Assembly (NCBI RefSeq): GCF_030272615.1
Contig: NC_081406.1
Location: forward strand, 267,786,520-267,850,519
From: Cryptomeria japonica
Lineage: Eukaryota; Streptophyta; Pinopsida; Cupressales; Cupressaceae
Reading direction: 5' to 3'
Length of the DNA stretch: 64,000 nucleotides
Shown here: positions 55,304-64,000 of the stretch, in pieces
How the letters are laid out: every line of letters starts with the position of its first letter
Numbering within the stretch: the first letter of the stretch is position 1
Notes under the pieces: generated by a model
Database searches by the model: none
Seen by the model: the letters and a program-made list of their open reading frames with translations, nothing else
Told to the model about the DNA's origin: nothing
Program-made: the position numbers and the translations under genes

Positions 55304-55790
55304 TTGGCTGATGCTCCCCTCATAGGCGATCATCCTCTCATTTCCAATTTTCCAGATGAAGAGATATTCATGATCACAACAGCACAACCATGGAAACTAT
55401 ACTTTGATGGTTCATACACTAGGCATGGCTCGGGGGCAAGCATTCTATTTATCAGACCTCAAGGTGACAGCATTCCGAAGTCTTACACGCTCATATTTCC
55501 ATGCACAAACAACATAGCTAAGTATGAAGCCATGATCACAGGACTCAGACTAGCCATAAAATGGAAATTAAAAGAGCTACAAATATATGGCGACTCCCAA
55601 CTAGTCATTCGTCAAGTAACCGATGAATATCAGACCAGGGATGATAAAATCATGCCATACAAGAAAATGGTGGACAGTTTAAAGGCATAATTTACTACTA
55701 TCACCTTTGAGCAGATACCCAGAGACTAGAATCGAGCTGCTGATGCTATGGCTACCATTGCATCTCTCCTAGATCTTCCATAGAATTCCA
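55304..55790 (+). pseudogene. Gypsy-D second RNase H domain, downstream position
   Basis: W-K-L-Y-F-D-G-S (first Asp, about 55400), I-A-K-Y-E-A-M (Glu), I-Y-G-D-S-Q-L-V-I (Asp), and after two stops N-R-A-A-D-A-M-A (last Asp, about 55735). All four acidic residues are present. It follows RT and the first RNase H, the usual Tat/Ogre order and unlike Gypsy-B and Gypsy-C. Confidence 0.87.
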
Positions 55791-57141
55791 CATGCTATGA
55801 GTTCTTGGTCGAATAGCTTTGGATTCCCTCTTATGATATCCTTGAATCTGAGATGATATGTCACCTTATCGGTTCTGAATCCCTATGGTACGGTGATTTC
55901 TACACCTATCTACGCGATCATACACTTCCTCCTAATCAATTGAATAACCAATGTAAAACCTTCATTTGCCAAACCGCTTGATATACCATTATTGTTGAAA
56001 CCCTATACCAACACAATCTTGATGGTACTCTCCCTCGATGTCTGGAACAGGATGAGATAACAAAGGCCTTGGAAAAGGTAATGAAGGAATTTGTGGAACT
56101 CACGCAAGCGGCCTATCCCTAGAAAAGAAGATCATACACGCTGGATACTATTGGTCGTCCATGGAAAAAGACTCCTATTATTTTGTTAGAAAATGCAAGA
56201 AATGCCAAGTTCATGGAGACCTGATACATGCACTAGCATAGGAATTACAACCAATCACAACACCATGGCCTTTTTGTCAATGGGGACTTGACCTTATGGG
56301 TAAAACCCATCCATCTTCATCCAATGGCCACAAATTCATTATTATCGCCACCGAATACTTCACAAAGTGGATCGAAGTTGTTCCACTTACCCAATTCATC
56401 AGCAAGTAGATCGCCTCATTCATCCTTAATTACATCATCTTTTGGTATGGTGTACCCATGTCCATCATCACAGATAATGATCTTCCTTTCAAAAATCAAG
56501 ATGTTTGTGAGCTCTATGAGAAATTTCATATCCAACACCACTTTTCCACTCCCTATTACCCACAAGGCAATGGTCAAGCCAAAGCATCAAACAAGAACAT
56601 ATTGAGAATCCTCAAGAAAATAGTCAATGATGTCGGTCGTGATTGGCATGTTCAATTGAATCCAGCACTATGGGCATACCGGACTAGTATTCGAACCCCT
56701 ACAGGCACAACTCCCTACTCACTAGTCTACGGTGCAGAAGCTATCCTTCCTATTGAGTTTGAGATACCATCACTCTAGGTTTCCTTGCATCATCTCATAA
56801 ATGACGAAGCATATAGGGTATCACGTCTTCAGGACTTAGAGCTACTTGATGATAAATGACAAGCTGCATACAATAACCTCAAAGCTTATCAACAATGCAT
56901 GAGAAGAAGCTATAATCATCGAGTTAGACCTGGCACATTTGAGGTAGGTGATCTTGTTCTTTGAGAGAATCCTTGTAACTAATCAAACAGAGAACATCAG
57001 GGAAAGTTTGAATCAAACTGGCTGGGTCCATATGTTATCACTACTATCTTTGGGTCCGAGACATATCAGTTGGCTACTTCAGAAGGAGAACCGCTAGCAG
57101 ATCCGATCAACAACATGCACCTCAAATGGCTTTATAAATAA
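55791..57141 (+). pseudogene. Gypsy-D integrase
   Basis: A one-base shift near 56080 changes frame. After it: zinc side G-I-C-G-T-H-A-S-G and C-K-K-C-Q, core W-G-L-D-L-M-G-K (first Asp, about 56290), F-T-K-W-I-E-V, second Asp in I-I-T-D-N-D (about 56470), then Y-Y-P-Q-G-N-G-Q-A-K-A-S-N where the catalytic Glu is Lys (about 56578). L-G-P-Y-V-I lies near 57030, and pol ends H-L-K-W-L-Y-K with TAA at 57139-57141. The E-to-K change is another G-to-A type lesion. Confidence 0.86.
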
Positions 57142-59116
57142 GCTACATAGAGCATCAAGCTCCCATACATATCAAAAAAACACCAAAAACATTCAGAAAA
57201 AGTGTCCTGAAGAAAAAACAAAAAACAAAAAAAATCAAAATAGTAAAGAATAATCATGCATCCAAAAGGTGAACAACCACTCCGGTGGCACCTTGGGTAA
57301 GTGCGATGGTGAAAACCTGGCAAATAGGTGCCACTTGTAAAGGCTATTTCTCCCTTGTTTTTCAGACTTGTTGTGATCACATTCATTACATGCACACATA
57401 CATCTGTCCAAACCATGGCTTATTATTGATCTGCAATCAAGGATAATACTTCATGCGTCTTGCATCCCTCTTTTTCATAGTCATGCCTAAACTGGGGGCG
57501 ATTCCCTTAACCTTTTGATGGAAGTAGATTCTGCATTACTTGTGATTCATTGAGTTCTTCATTCAAAACTATCTCACAAATTCCAAAAACAGTCAAAAAA
57601 TTGTCTCACAAAATACCAAAAACATTCAAAACAATTACAATATCCAAAAACATCAGAAAACATCAAAAATCAATCAAAAACATGGCAACGCTTTTGTACA
57701 TATGCATCCAAGTATGTACCAAACACACATTCTGAAATACTCAAATGATGACCACTTCTCACATAGACCAAACAATCAACATCAAAATCCAAAACTATCT
57801 TCACAAGGATGCATCCTTCCTTACCAAAAATAAGACAAGATGACATTTTCTTTGACAAGAAAATTATGTTTAAGCTATCAAGTACTTGATGGTTTGTTAG
57901 TTATTTATTCACTTATATCAGGTTCCTATGCTACTCTGGGATATCCATAAGTGATTAGAGTGGCCGGGATGGTTCCTAAAGCGTTTTTTGTATGTCTTCT
58001 GAAAATTATTCCAATGAAGTTCTAGGGCATGTACCAATGGTGTCTACATGGGAAGTTCACTAAGCTACGTGATCATGTGCAAAATATAGTCATGGATCAT
58101 TATGGCTTGCTCACTATAGCATATACCTCAACCATATGAGCATGAACCATTATGGAGGGTCCATATTCTTTATTCTTTATTTATATTGTTTTCTTGCAGG
58201 TACAATGCTCCATCCTTGGTTCCTAATACCTCATCCAAGCTCGATATTATCATGCTCAATGATGAAAATAAAGCACTATGGATCATCATTCCATCGCATC
58301 TGTTTATATTGCATTTCGTTGCATGTCACCCATCCATTTAATCATTCATTATTCATATGTATGGTTTTATATGCAAGTGTGAACAAGATTAATATGAGAA
58401 GTTATATGAAAATTGAGTTGGTCTTGGATACAATCACGACAGAGTCCTTTGATACATCATTAGTGCATCATGCAAAAGTTAAAACAACCTTGCACTCATT
58501 ATCATAATCACATCATCATTTCATTACATTTAGTTGCATTTGCATAAGCTCAATTCATTATCATTTACTTGCATATAGGTTTATTAAAATCTTAAATCTT
58601 CATTTGAGTGCATTTAATATCATTTAGTTGCATTTTAATACATATAGTTCATTCTCATTTACTTGCATTAGTATCATTATATCATTTCATCATTGCATAA
58701 TCGTAACATTTAGATTCATTTATATGATAAATTTGTTCTTATTTGCATTTACTACCATGATTAGCCATTACAAATGCATTCATTTAGTCCCATTTTAGAT
58801 TCATTAAAAATGCATTCATTATCCTTTTAATTGCATTAAGGTGCAATTATTCATTACCCATGAATATCATTATCATTACATTATCATTTCACTTCATCAT
58901 ATTTTTTGCCATTTAGATCATAACACAAAAACCATTTGTATTAAACATTGGTTTATACAGTATACATATGCATTCATTTAGAAATCATCATATAAACATT
59001 TGTACTTTACATTTGTTTATCCATATTGCATTCCTTTTTAAAACCATCTAGATACATTTACATAAATAAATCATTCATTCAACACATTGATAGTTCTAAT
59101 TCTAATAGTAAAGTAT
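57142..59116 (+). other. Gypsy-D 3' non-coding region
   Basis: No coding signal. Bases 57165-57240 and 57570-57690 hold degenerate CCAAAAACATC repeats. ACTGGGGGCGATT near 57490 looks like a plant gypsy polypurine tract, but the sequence after it does not match the inferred 5' LTR. From 58500 to 58910 the sequence is a low-complexity mixture of CATTTAGTTGCATT, TTCATTA and ATCATT. Confidence 0.55.
58500..58910. repeat. Low-complexity CATTTA/TCATT-rich stretch
   Basis: Repeated variants of TTCATTTAGTTGCATT and ATTATCATT with no fixed period. Confidence 0.75.
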
Positions 59117-60604
59117 TGATACCAATAGCTAACAAGATGAGAGGGGGGGGGGGGGTGAATCATACAAACTTAAACTTCCATGAAATCAACAGATTCAACC
59201 TTGGTAACATATACTTCAGCAATGTAACCAAAAATTGCTAAACATGCAAACACATAAACATATAATCATCATAACACATTCAACACTAGATTTAATGTGG
59301 GAAAAAACCACTGTGGGATTTTGGACCCACTAAGAAATATACTCTTCTAGAGTATGCTCAGTTAAAAGCAAATCCTGTTAAAGATTACAAACACATTGCT
59401 AGATGTGACCCGGTTAAGGGATTTCCCTCAGATCTGTTAGAATCTTCACTTTGTTAGAAGTGACCTAGGTAAAGGATTTCAAACACTCATTCAGAATGTT
59501 ACCTTGCTAGAGGGTTTACAAATAAGACTGTTAAGTCCACTCAGTTAAGAGATTTTCTGTCACTTTACAAAATAACAGTAATAAACTATATCTGCAACTT
59601 CACATCTAAAATGCTAAAGCAGATTCTTATTTGCTCAATACTTCTTAGTCATAGGAATTATCTTGTCCCTCTGCTGGGCTCTATACTCTGTTAATCAAAT
59701 AGGTCTTCAAGCTTTTGTGCTGGGTAATCACTATGTAGCATCCCTGTGCTTACATTTGCCCACATACATTGTTCATCAATGATTCCTTATTTATAAACAA
59801 TTTGCTAACCGCTTAATCTCCTTGATCATATTTCCCATGATCAATCTTAGCCATTAGATCTTCAAACTTGACTAGGTTCAATGTATCCTTTGATCTGAAA
59901 ACATTTTACCTTGCCTTGGAACTTGCATACATTTCTTGGAACATGTGCTAGGGTATTGCGGTTCAATCTAAGCTGTAGATCTTCCTGCTGATCTTTCAAT
60001 ACCATAGATTCTTAATAGACTTTATGCATGGCATACCAATCATTTAATCAACTCCAGCTCATCAGCTTCCTTCATTAAATAACGCTTTTAATCATCCAAT
60101 GCTTTCTATTACTTGCTCGGTTGCAACTCGGTAAATACTAAACTTTACTCGATAGACATTCTGCCTTCATTAACTAATAGCGATAACCTTAGGTTTTATC
60201 GACTAGGTTCCTTAGGGTTTACCGACTAGGTTCTTTTCTCGGTGACATAGTATAGTATTAACCTTACAATTAACAACATATATAGGATATCAAAACAATC
60301 TAAACATCACGATCTCATCATTGTCTAACTTGATAATAGTTGCCCATTGAATAACTTATTCCTCCCCTTATTCATCATATTCTCTTTGTGTCTTTTACCG
60401 ACATCTTAATTCTCTTCAAATCAATCTTCTCAAGATGTGGCAACAACATACTGAATCAGTAAATCAATTTCTTGACATCAATGACAAAATAATGTTATTA
60501 AGATAGTAAATATCCTTAATCAGTTATATCCATAATCATCAATAACCTTCTCAATATCCTCATTGAAATGTCAACAATCTCTCATTGTGATTGGAATGCC
60601 AACA
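59117..60604 (-). repeat. Copia-E 3' LTR, about 1.49 kb
   Basis: Right end ATGCCAACA joins the polypurine tract; on the minus strand the LTR begins TGTTGGCATTCCAATC. Family blocks: GAGAGGGGGGGGGGGGGTGAATCA (59138), TGTGGGAAAAAACCACTGTGGG (59296) and the GTTARRGGATT array (59350-59560). The left edge, TGATACCAATAGC, is uncertain by about ten bases because it includes a sequence matching the family's primer site. Confidence 0.8.
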
Positions 60605-60622
60605 ATCTCCCCCTTTGGCATT
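60605..60622 (-). other. Copia-E polypurine tract
   Basis: On the minus strand GCCAAAGGGGGAGAT precedes TGTTGGCAT. A second tract, TTGTCAAAGGGGGAGAAAG, lies upstream at 60730-60748, as in Copia-C. Confidence 0.8.
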
Positions 60623-60971
60623 GATGGCAAAACCAATTGATTTGACCTAATTGATTTGGACTCGGATTGTTGTGAGATTCTTAAATGATCTCCCCCTATC
60701 ATTAGATTTCTCCCCCATACATTAGTCTTTCTCCCCCTTTGACAACAATGCCAAAAAGTAAAAGAACTGAAACATGATTTCTTCCTCTGAGAAGTGATTT
60801 CCTTCCTGATATGTATCAACTCAGTCTCAATTAGAGCATTGTGTCTACAAATCCTGTTCCCTATATTATTTTTTGCACACCTTTAGAAAACTTCTTAAAG
60901 TGTGTAAATTAGCATCAACTCATAAAAAGTATTTTGTAGAGTCATTGAATTGATGCTTTCACTGAACTCGG

Positions 60972-62255
60972 TCAGTGAATAGAAGATAGGGGTTGAACCC
61001 CTAACTTGCTTCTGAGATACTCAAAAGTGTCCCTTGGCAGTGGCTTGGTGAAGATATCTGCTATTTGTTCCTTTGTGCTAACATACTCCAACACCACTTT
61101 CTTTTCTTGAACTTCTTCTCTAAGATAATGATATTTGATAGAGATGTGCTTTGTCTTAGAGTGCATTACAGGATTCTTTGAAATGTTAATGGCACTAGTA
61201 TTATCATAGAATATAGTTACTGGCTTGGTAACTTTCTCATTTATACCTTCCAATTGTTGTTTTATCCATGCTATATTTGTGCAATTCAATGCTGCAGTAA
61301 CATATTCAGCTTCTGCTATTGACTGTGAAAAACATCCTTGTTTCTTGCTAAGCCAACTTACTAGTCTTTCTACTAAAAAGAAAGCTCCTCCACTTGTGCT
61401 TTTCTTGTCATCAATGTTACCTACCCAATCAGCATCAGTATAAACTTTTAAATCAAAATCATTTCTCTTGTCATATACTAAGCCATAATCTTCAGTGCCT
61501 CTCAGGTATCTGAAAATTCTTTTGATTGCTGTCATATGTGTTTCTTTGGGATTTGCAGAGAATCTTGCAACTATACCTACTACGTGTGCTATATCCAGTC
61601 TGCTGTGAACAACATATTGCAACTTTTCAATCATATATTGGTAAAGTGTCTCATCAACAGATGCAGATTCATCATTCTTTGATAGTTTACAGTTGGTAGT
61701 CATAGGAGTACTTACTGGTTTTGAGTCCTCCATTCCAAATTTCTTCAAGATTTCCTTTATGTACTTGGATTGAGTAATGAAAATATCATCTTTCATTTGC
61801 AATATTTGTAAACCTATAAAATACTTTATCTCATCGATTAATGACATCTCAAATTCTTTGCTCACTTCATTTCCAAAGTTCTTGCATAAGGAGTCATTTC
61901 CACAAAAAATAATATCATCAACAAATATGGCTGAGATCAGTATTCCGTTGTCTTCATCATTCTTCATGTACATATTGTTGTTTTCACTTGTTCTTATATA
62001 ACAAATCTTGATCAAATAAGAGGGAAATCTCTCATACCATGCTCTAGGTGCTTGTTTCAAACCATATAAAGCTTTGTTCAATTTACATATCTGATCTTTA
62101 TTCTTGTCTTCAACAAATCCTTCAAGTTGTTCAATATAAACTTCTTCTTCTAATATACCATTCAAAAATGTAGATTTTAAATCCATTTGATATACCTTGA
62201 AATTATTGAAAGTAGCATATGCATACAATGTTCTTACTCCTTCAAGTCTAGCCAC
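60972..62255 (-). CDS. Copia-E reverse transcriptase and RNase H, open over 427 codons
   Basis: The longest well-formed retroelement frame here. In order: Y-Q-M-D-L-K-S-T-F-L-N-G, A-L-Y-G-L-K-Q-A-P-R-A-W-Y, F-V-D-D-I-I-F with both Asp kept, K-Y-F-I-G-L-Q-I, V-S-T-P-M, then RNase H with D-A-D-W-V-G (Asp), A-E-A-E-Y (Glu), D-N-T-S-A-I (Asp), H-I-S-I-K-Y-H, ending F-T-K-P-L-P and L-G-V. No internal stop. The first RT blocks lie upstream in another frame after a shift near 62370, so the M at 62255 is internal. Catalytically plausible, though this cannot be a native start. Confidence 0.93.
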   Translation of the reverse strand: MARLEGVRTLYAYATFNNFKVYQMDLKSTFLNGILEEEVYIEQLEGFVEDKNKDQICKLNKALYGLKQAPRAWYERFPSYLIKICYIRTSENNNMYMKNDEDNGILISAIFVDDIIFCGNDSLCKNFGNEVSKEFEMSLIDEIKYFIGLQILQMKDDIFITQSKYIKEILKKFGMEDSKPVSTPMTTNCKLSKNDESASVDETLYQYMIEKLQYVVHSRLDIAHVVGIVARFSANPKETHMTAIKRIFRYLRGTEDYGLVYDKRNDFDLKVYTDADWVGNIDDKKSTSGGAFFLVERLVSWLSKKQGCFSQSIAEAEYVTAALNCTNIAWIKQQLEGINEKVTKPVTIFYDNTSAINISKNPVMHSKTKHISIKYHYLREEVQEKKVVLEYVSTKEQIADIFTKPLPRDTFEYLRSKLGVQPLSSIH

Positions 62256-63034
62256 AGGTGCAAAGGTTTCACCATAATCTATTCCTTCTTCTTGAGCATA
62301 TCCTTTGCAAACTAGTCTTGCTTTATTTCAAATGACCTCACCTTTTTCATTTAGCTTGTTTCTAAAAATCCACTTGTACCAATTACATTTTTGTCCTTTG
62401 GTCTTGGGACCAGTGTCCATGTGTCATTCCTCTTGATTTGATCAATCTCTTCTGTCATAGCATTTACCCAATCTTCACTGTTAAATGCCTCTTTTACTAT
62501 TCTCGGTTCAAATTCAGATATCAGACATGTGTTCTGTCTCAGTTTATTCCTTGCCATCATTGGATCATCCTTGTCTCCTATAATTTGACTTGATGCATGA
62601 TGTCTTCTAACATACTTGGCTAATACAGGCTTGGTAGGTTCTATATGATCTTCTTCATCACTCGGTAACTGGATATCCTCTTTATTTTCTTCAGTAATTC
62701 TTTCGGTAGGACTTGTCAGTTGAACATAGACAAATTCTTCATAATGTTCTGGTTCCTTGGAATTTCCTTCATCATTTCTTTCTCCAAATTCATCAAGTTT
62801 CACATTTGCACTTTCTACTATTTTGTTAGATGATTTGATCAAACATTTATATGCTTTGCTTCTAGAAGAATAACCTAGAAACGTTCCTTCTTCACTTTTC
62901 TGATCAAACTTTCCATTTCTATCATCTTTGTGTACATAGCATCTACTTCCAAAGATTTTAAAATAACTTACATTAGGTTTCTTGTCATACCAAATTTCAT
63001 ATGATGTCTTCAAAGTTACTTTCTTTAGTTGTAC
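62256..63034 (-). pseudogene. Copia-E integrase C-terminus and linker
   Basis: Open at 62351-63013: S-Y-E-I-W-Y-D-K-K-P-N-V, F-G-S-R-C-Y-V-H, G-T-F-L-G-Y-S-S-R-S-K-A-Y, a long acidic linker, then W-T-L-V-P-R-P-K-D-K-N-V-I-G-T. A frameshift follows at about 62370. It connects integrase to RT. Confidence 0.87.
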
Positions 63035-63857
63035 TCAGTTCAGGGTGTAAACTGCTATGCTTATTGCTTCTCTCCAAAATGTTTGTGGTACTTTCTTTTC
63101 AATCATCAAAGTTTTGGAACAATCCACAATAGATCTGTTTCTTCTCTCAGCTATCCCATTTTTCTGAGGAGTTCTCGGTGCAGAGACTTGTCTTTTTATA
63201 CCATGATCATTGTAGAATAAGTTGAACTCATCAGAGGTGAACTCTCCTCCTCTATCAGATCTAAGACATTTCAGTTGTCTTCCTGTTTCATTTTCAACTC
63301 TTGCCTTGTACCAGTTAAATATTTGAAAAGCTTCTGATTTTTCTTTTAAAAACATAACTGACATCATCCTTGAATAATTATCCACAAATAATATGAAATA
63401 TTTATCACCATAATAACTTTGAACTTTCATAGGACCACAAAGATCAGTATGCACAAGATCTAAAATTCCCTTGGAAGTGTAAGACTTACTTGTAAAGCTT
63501 GATCTTGTCATCTTACCCATCTGGCATCCTCGAAACATAGCATTCACAGGTTTTTCTAGACTTGATAGAAATCTTACTCAGTGCTTCTTACTTATTTTGA
63601 TTAGATTATCAAAATTTACATGACAAAACCTTTTATGCCATAACCAGGTATCATCTATATTTCCATAAAGACAATTGTTCCGAGTTGAGTCAAGATGAAA
63701 TGTGCTACCTTTTGTTTGTGTCCTGGTAGCAACTATCTTTCCATGCTTGTCATGAACTTTGACAATTCCTTTCTAAAATTCTATTTGGTAGCCTATGTTG
63801 TTTAGTTGTGCTACACTCAACAAATTGTATTTCAAATCTTCAACCCAATAGACATTG
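63035..63857 (-). pseudogene. Copia-E protease end and integrase core
   Basis: At 63857-63780 the pre-integrase Y-W-V-E-D-L-K-Y-N-L-L-S is seen. The zinc site is H-K-R-F-C-H (about 63625), but the first Cys of the C-x-x-C pair is Phe (A-M-F-R-G-C-Q). The core, open at 63035-63547, keeps all three acidic residues: V-H-T-D-L-C-G-P, L-R-S-D-R-G-G-E-F and N-G-I-A-E-R-R. A stop lies near 63580. Confidence 0.88.
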
Positions 63858-64000
63858 TATGTGAGAAAAGTGGGCTGATAAAACTCAATATGTGAAAATA
63901 TGTTAGAAACTAGTCCACACACACACACAGGACTTATTTTTGCAAGCTATGGAGTAACGACGTATTACTCAGCTTCTCAAGGTGGGTCCCATGGTTCTCT
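63858..64000. other. Unassigned sequence beyond Copia-E
   Basis: Starts TGTGAGAAAAGTGGGC directly where Copia-E coding sequence stops. Contains a short AC run (63919-63931). It could be the edge of another LTR element, but only 143 bases are visible. Confidence 0.3.

Larger units (their letters stand above)
45548..59116 (+). mobile_element. Gypsy-D: Tat-like Ty3/gypsy element, 5' LTR to 3' untranslated region
   Basis: Plus-strand order: 5' LTR, 2.8-kb leader with motif array and small ORF, gag, protease, G-patch, Pro/Thr-rich linker, RT, RNase H, second RNase H, integrase, non-coding tail. From 49847 to about 56080 one frame holds throughout, broken only by stops; a single shift separates the integrase. 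No 3' LTR is found before the Copia-E LTR at 59117. Confidence 0.87.
59117..63857 (-). mobile_element. Copia-E: copia element with near-intact RT/RNase H, 5' part missing
   Basis: Minus-strand order from right: protease end, integrase, RT, RNase H, polypurine tract, 3' LTR. Gag, primer site and 5' LTR are lost to the right, where coding sequence stops at about 63857. Confidence 0.9.

Noticed and set aside
57484-57500. Polypurine tract and 3' LTR start of Gypsy-D
   Set aside because: The GGGGG run looks suitable, but sequence after it does not match the inferred 5' LTR start, so I do not call an LTR.
1-64000. tRNA or rRNA genes, and viral integration (for example a pararetrovirus)
   Set aside because: No cloverleaf with A and B boxes or rRNA core seen by eye; all RT belongs to copia or gypsy types with integrase, and no movement or coat protein of a pararetrovirus is visible.

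Overview
The window is plant nuclear DNA made almost entirely of LTR retrotransposons nested in and cut across one another. I find no host gene, no structural RNA gene, no CRISPR and nothing bacterial. Five Ty1/copia copies share the same LTR style: U5 ends in a GATTCACCCCCCCTCTCA-like block, the primer site matches initiator-Met tRNA, and the LTR starts TGTTGGCAT. There are also four Ty3/gypsy copies: one chromovirus and three Tat-like elements. Dense, old, mostly dead LTR elements with no gene in 64 kb suggest a very large seed-plant genome. A gymnosperm is my guess, not something the sequence proves.

Layout, left to right. 1-1321: non-coding repeat with a degenerate tandem array, probably gypsy LTR remnant. 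1322-7984: Copia-A (minus), with a partial 3' LTR, RT/RNase H, integrase, gag-protease, primer site and 5' LTR. 7985-17771: Gypsy-A (minus), a chromovirus with a complete 4.0-kb LTR at its left, whose end abuts a point inside the Copia-A 5' LTR. 17772-21604: Copia-B (minus), lacking RT and RNase H. 21605-24295: the 3' tail and LTR of Copia-C (plus). 24296-33637: Gypsy-B (plus, Tat-like), whose integrase carries a 0.95-kb terminal-inverted-repeat insertion and whose pol is followed by a long accessory reading frame of unknown function. 33638-38759: Copia-D (minus), truncated within RT. 38760-40744: non-coding. 40745-45547: Gypsy-C (minus, Tat-like). 45548-59116: Gypsy-D (plus, Tat-like), with a 5' LTR, a 2.8-kb leader, gag, protease, G-patch, RT, two RNase H domains and integrase. 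59117-63857: Copia-E (minus), with the best-preserved RT/RNase H. 63858-64000: start of another unrelated sequence.

Every element is disabled. Damage is mostly in-frame stops of the kind made by C-to-T or G-to-A change, with few frameshifts, and several catalytic residues are lost. Genes within each element form the usual single polyprotein (gag, protease, RT, RNase H, integrase in the order set by family).

The most interesting points are: a degenerate GTTARRGGATT motif array kept in the LTRs of four copia elements; an RNase H domain placed upstream of RT in two Tat-like elements but downstream in a third; the roughly 990-codon accessory frame after Gypsy-B pol; a G-patch motif and a GYGCTWTTG array in Gypsy-D; and a strong G-quadruplex-type tract plus palindromic repeats in the Gypsy-A LTR. 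Element names (Copia-A and so on) are mine. All boundaries and identities were judged by eye.
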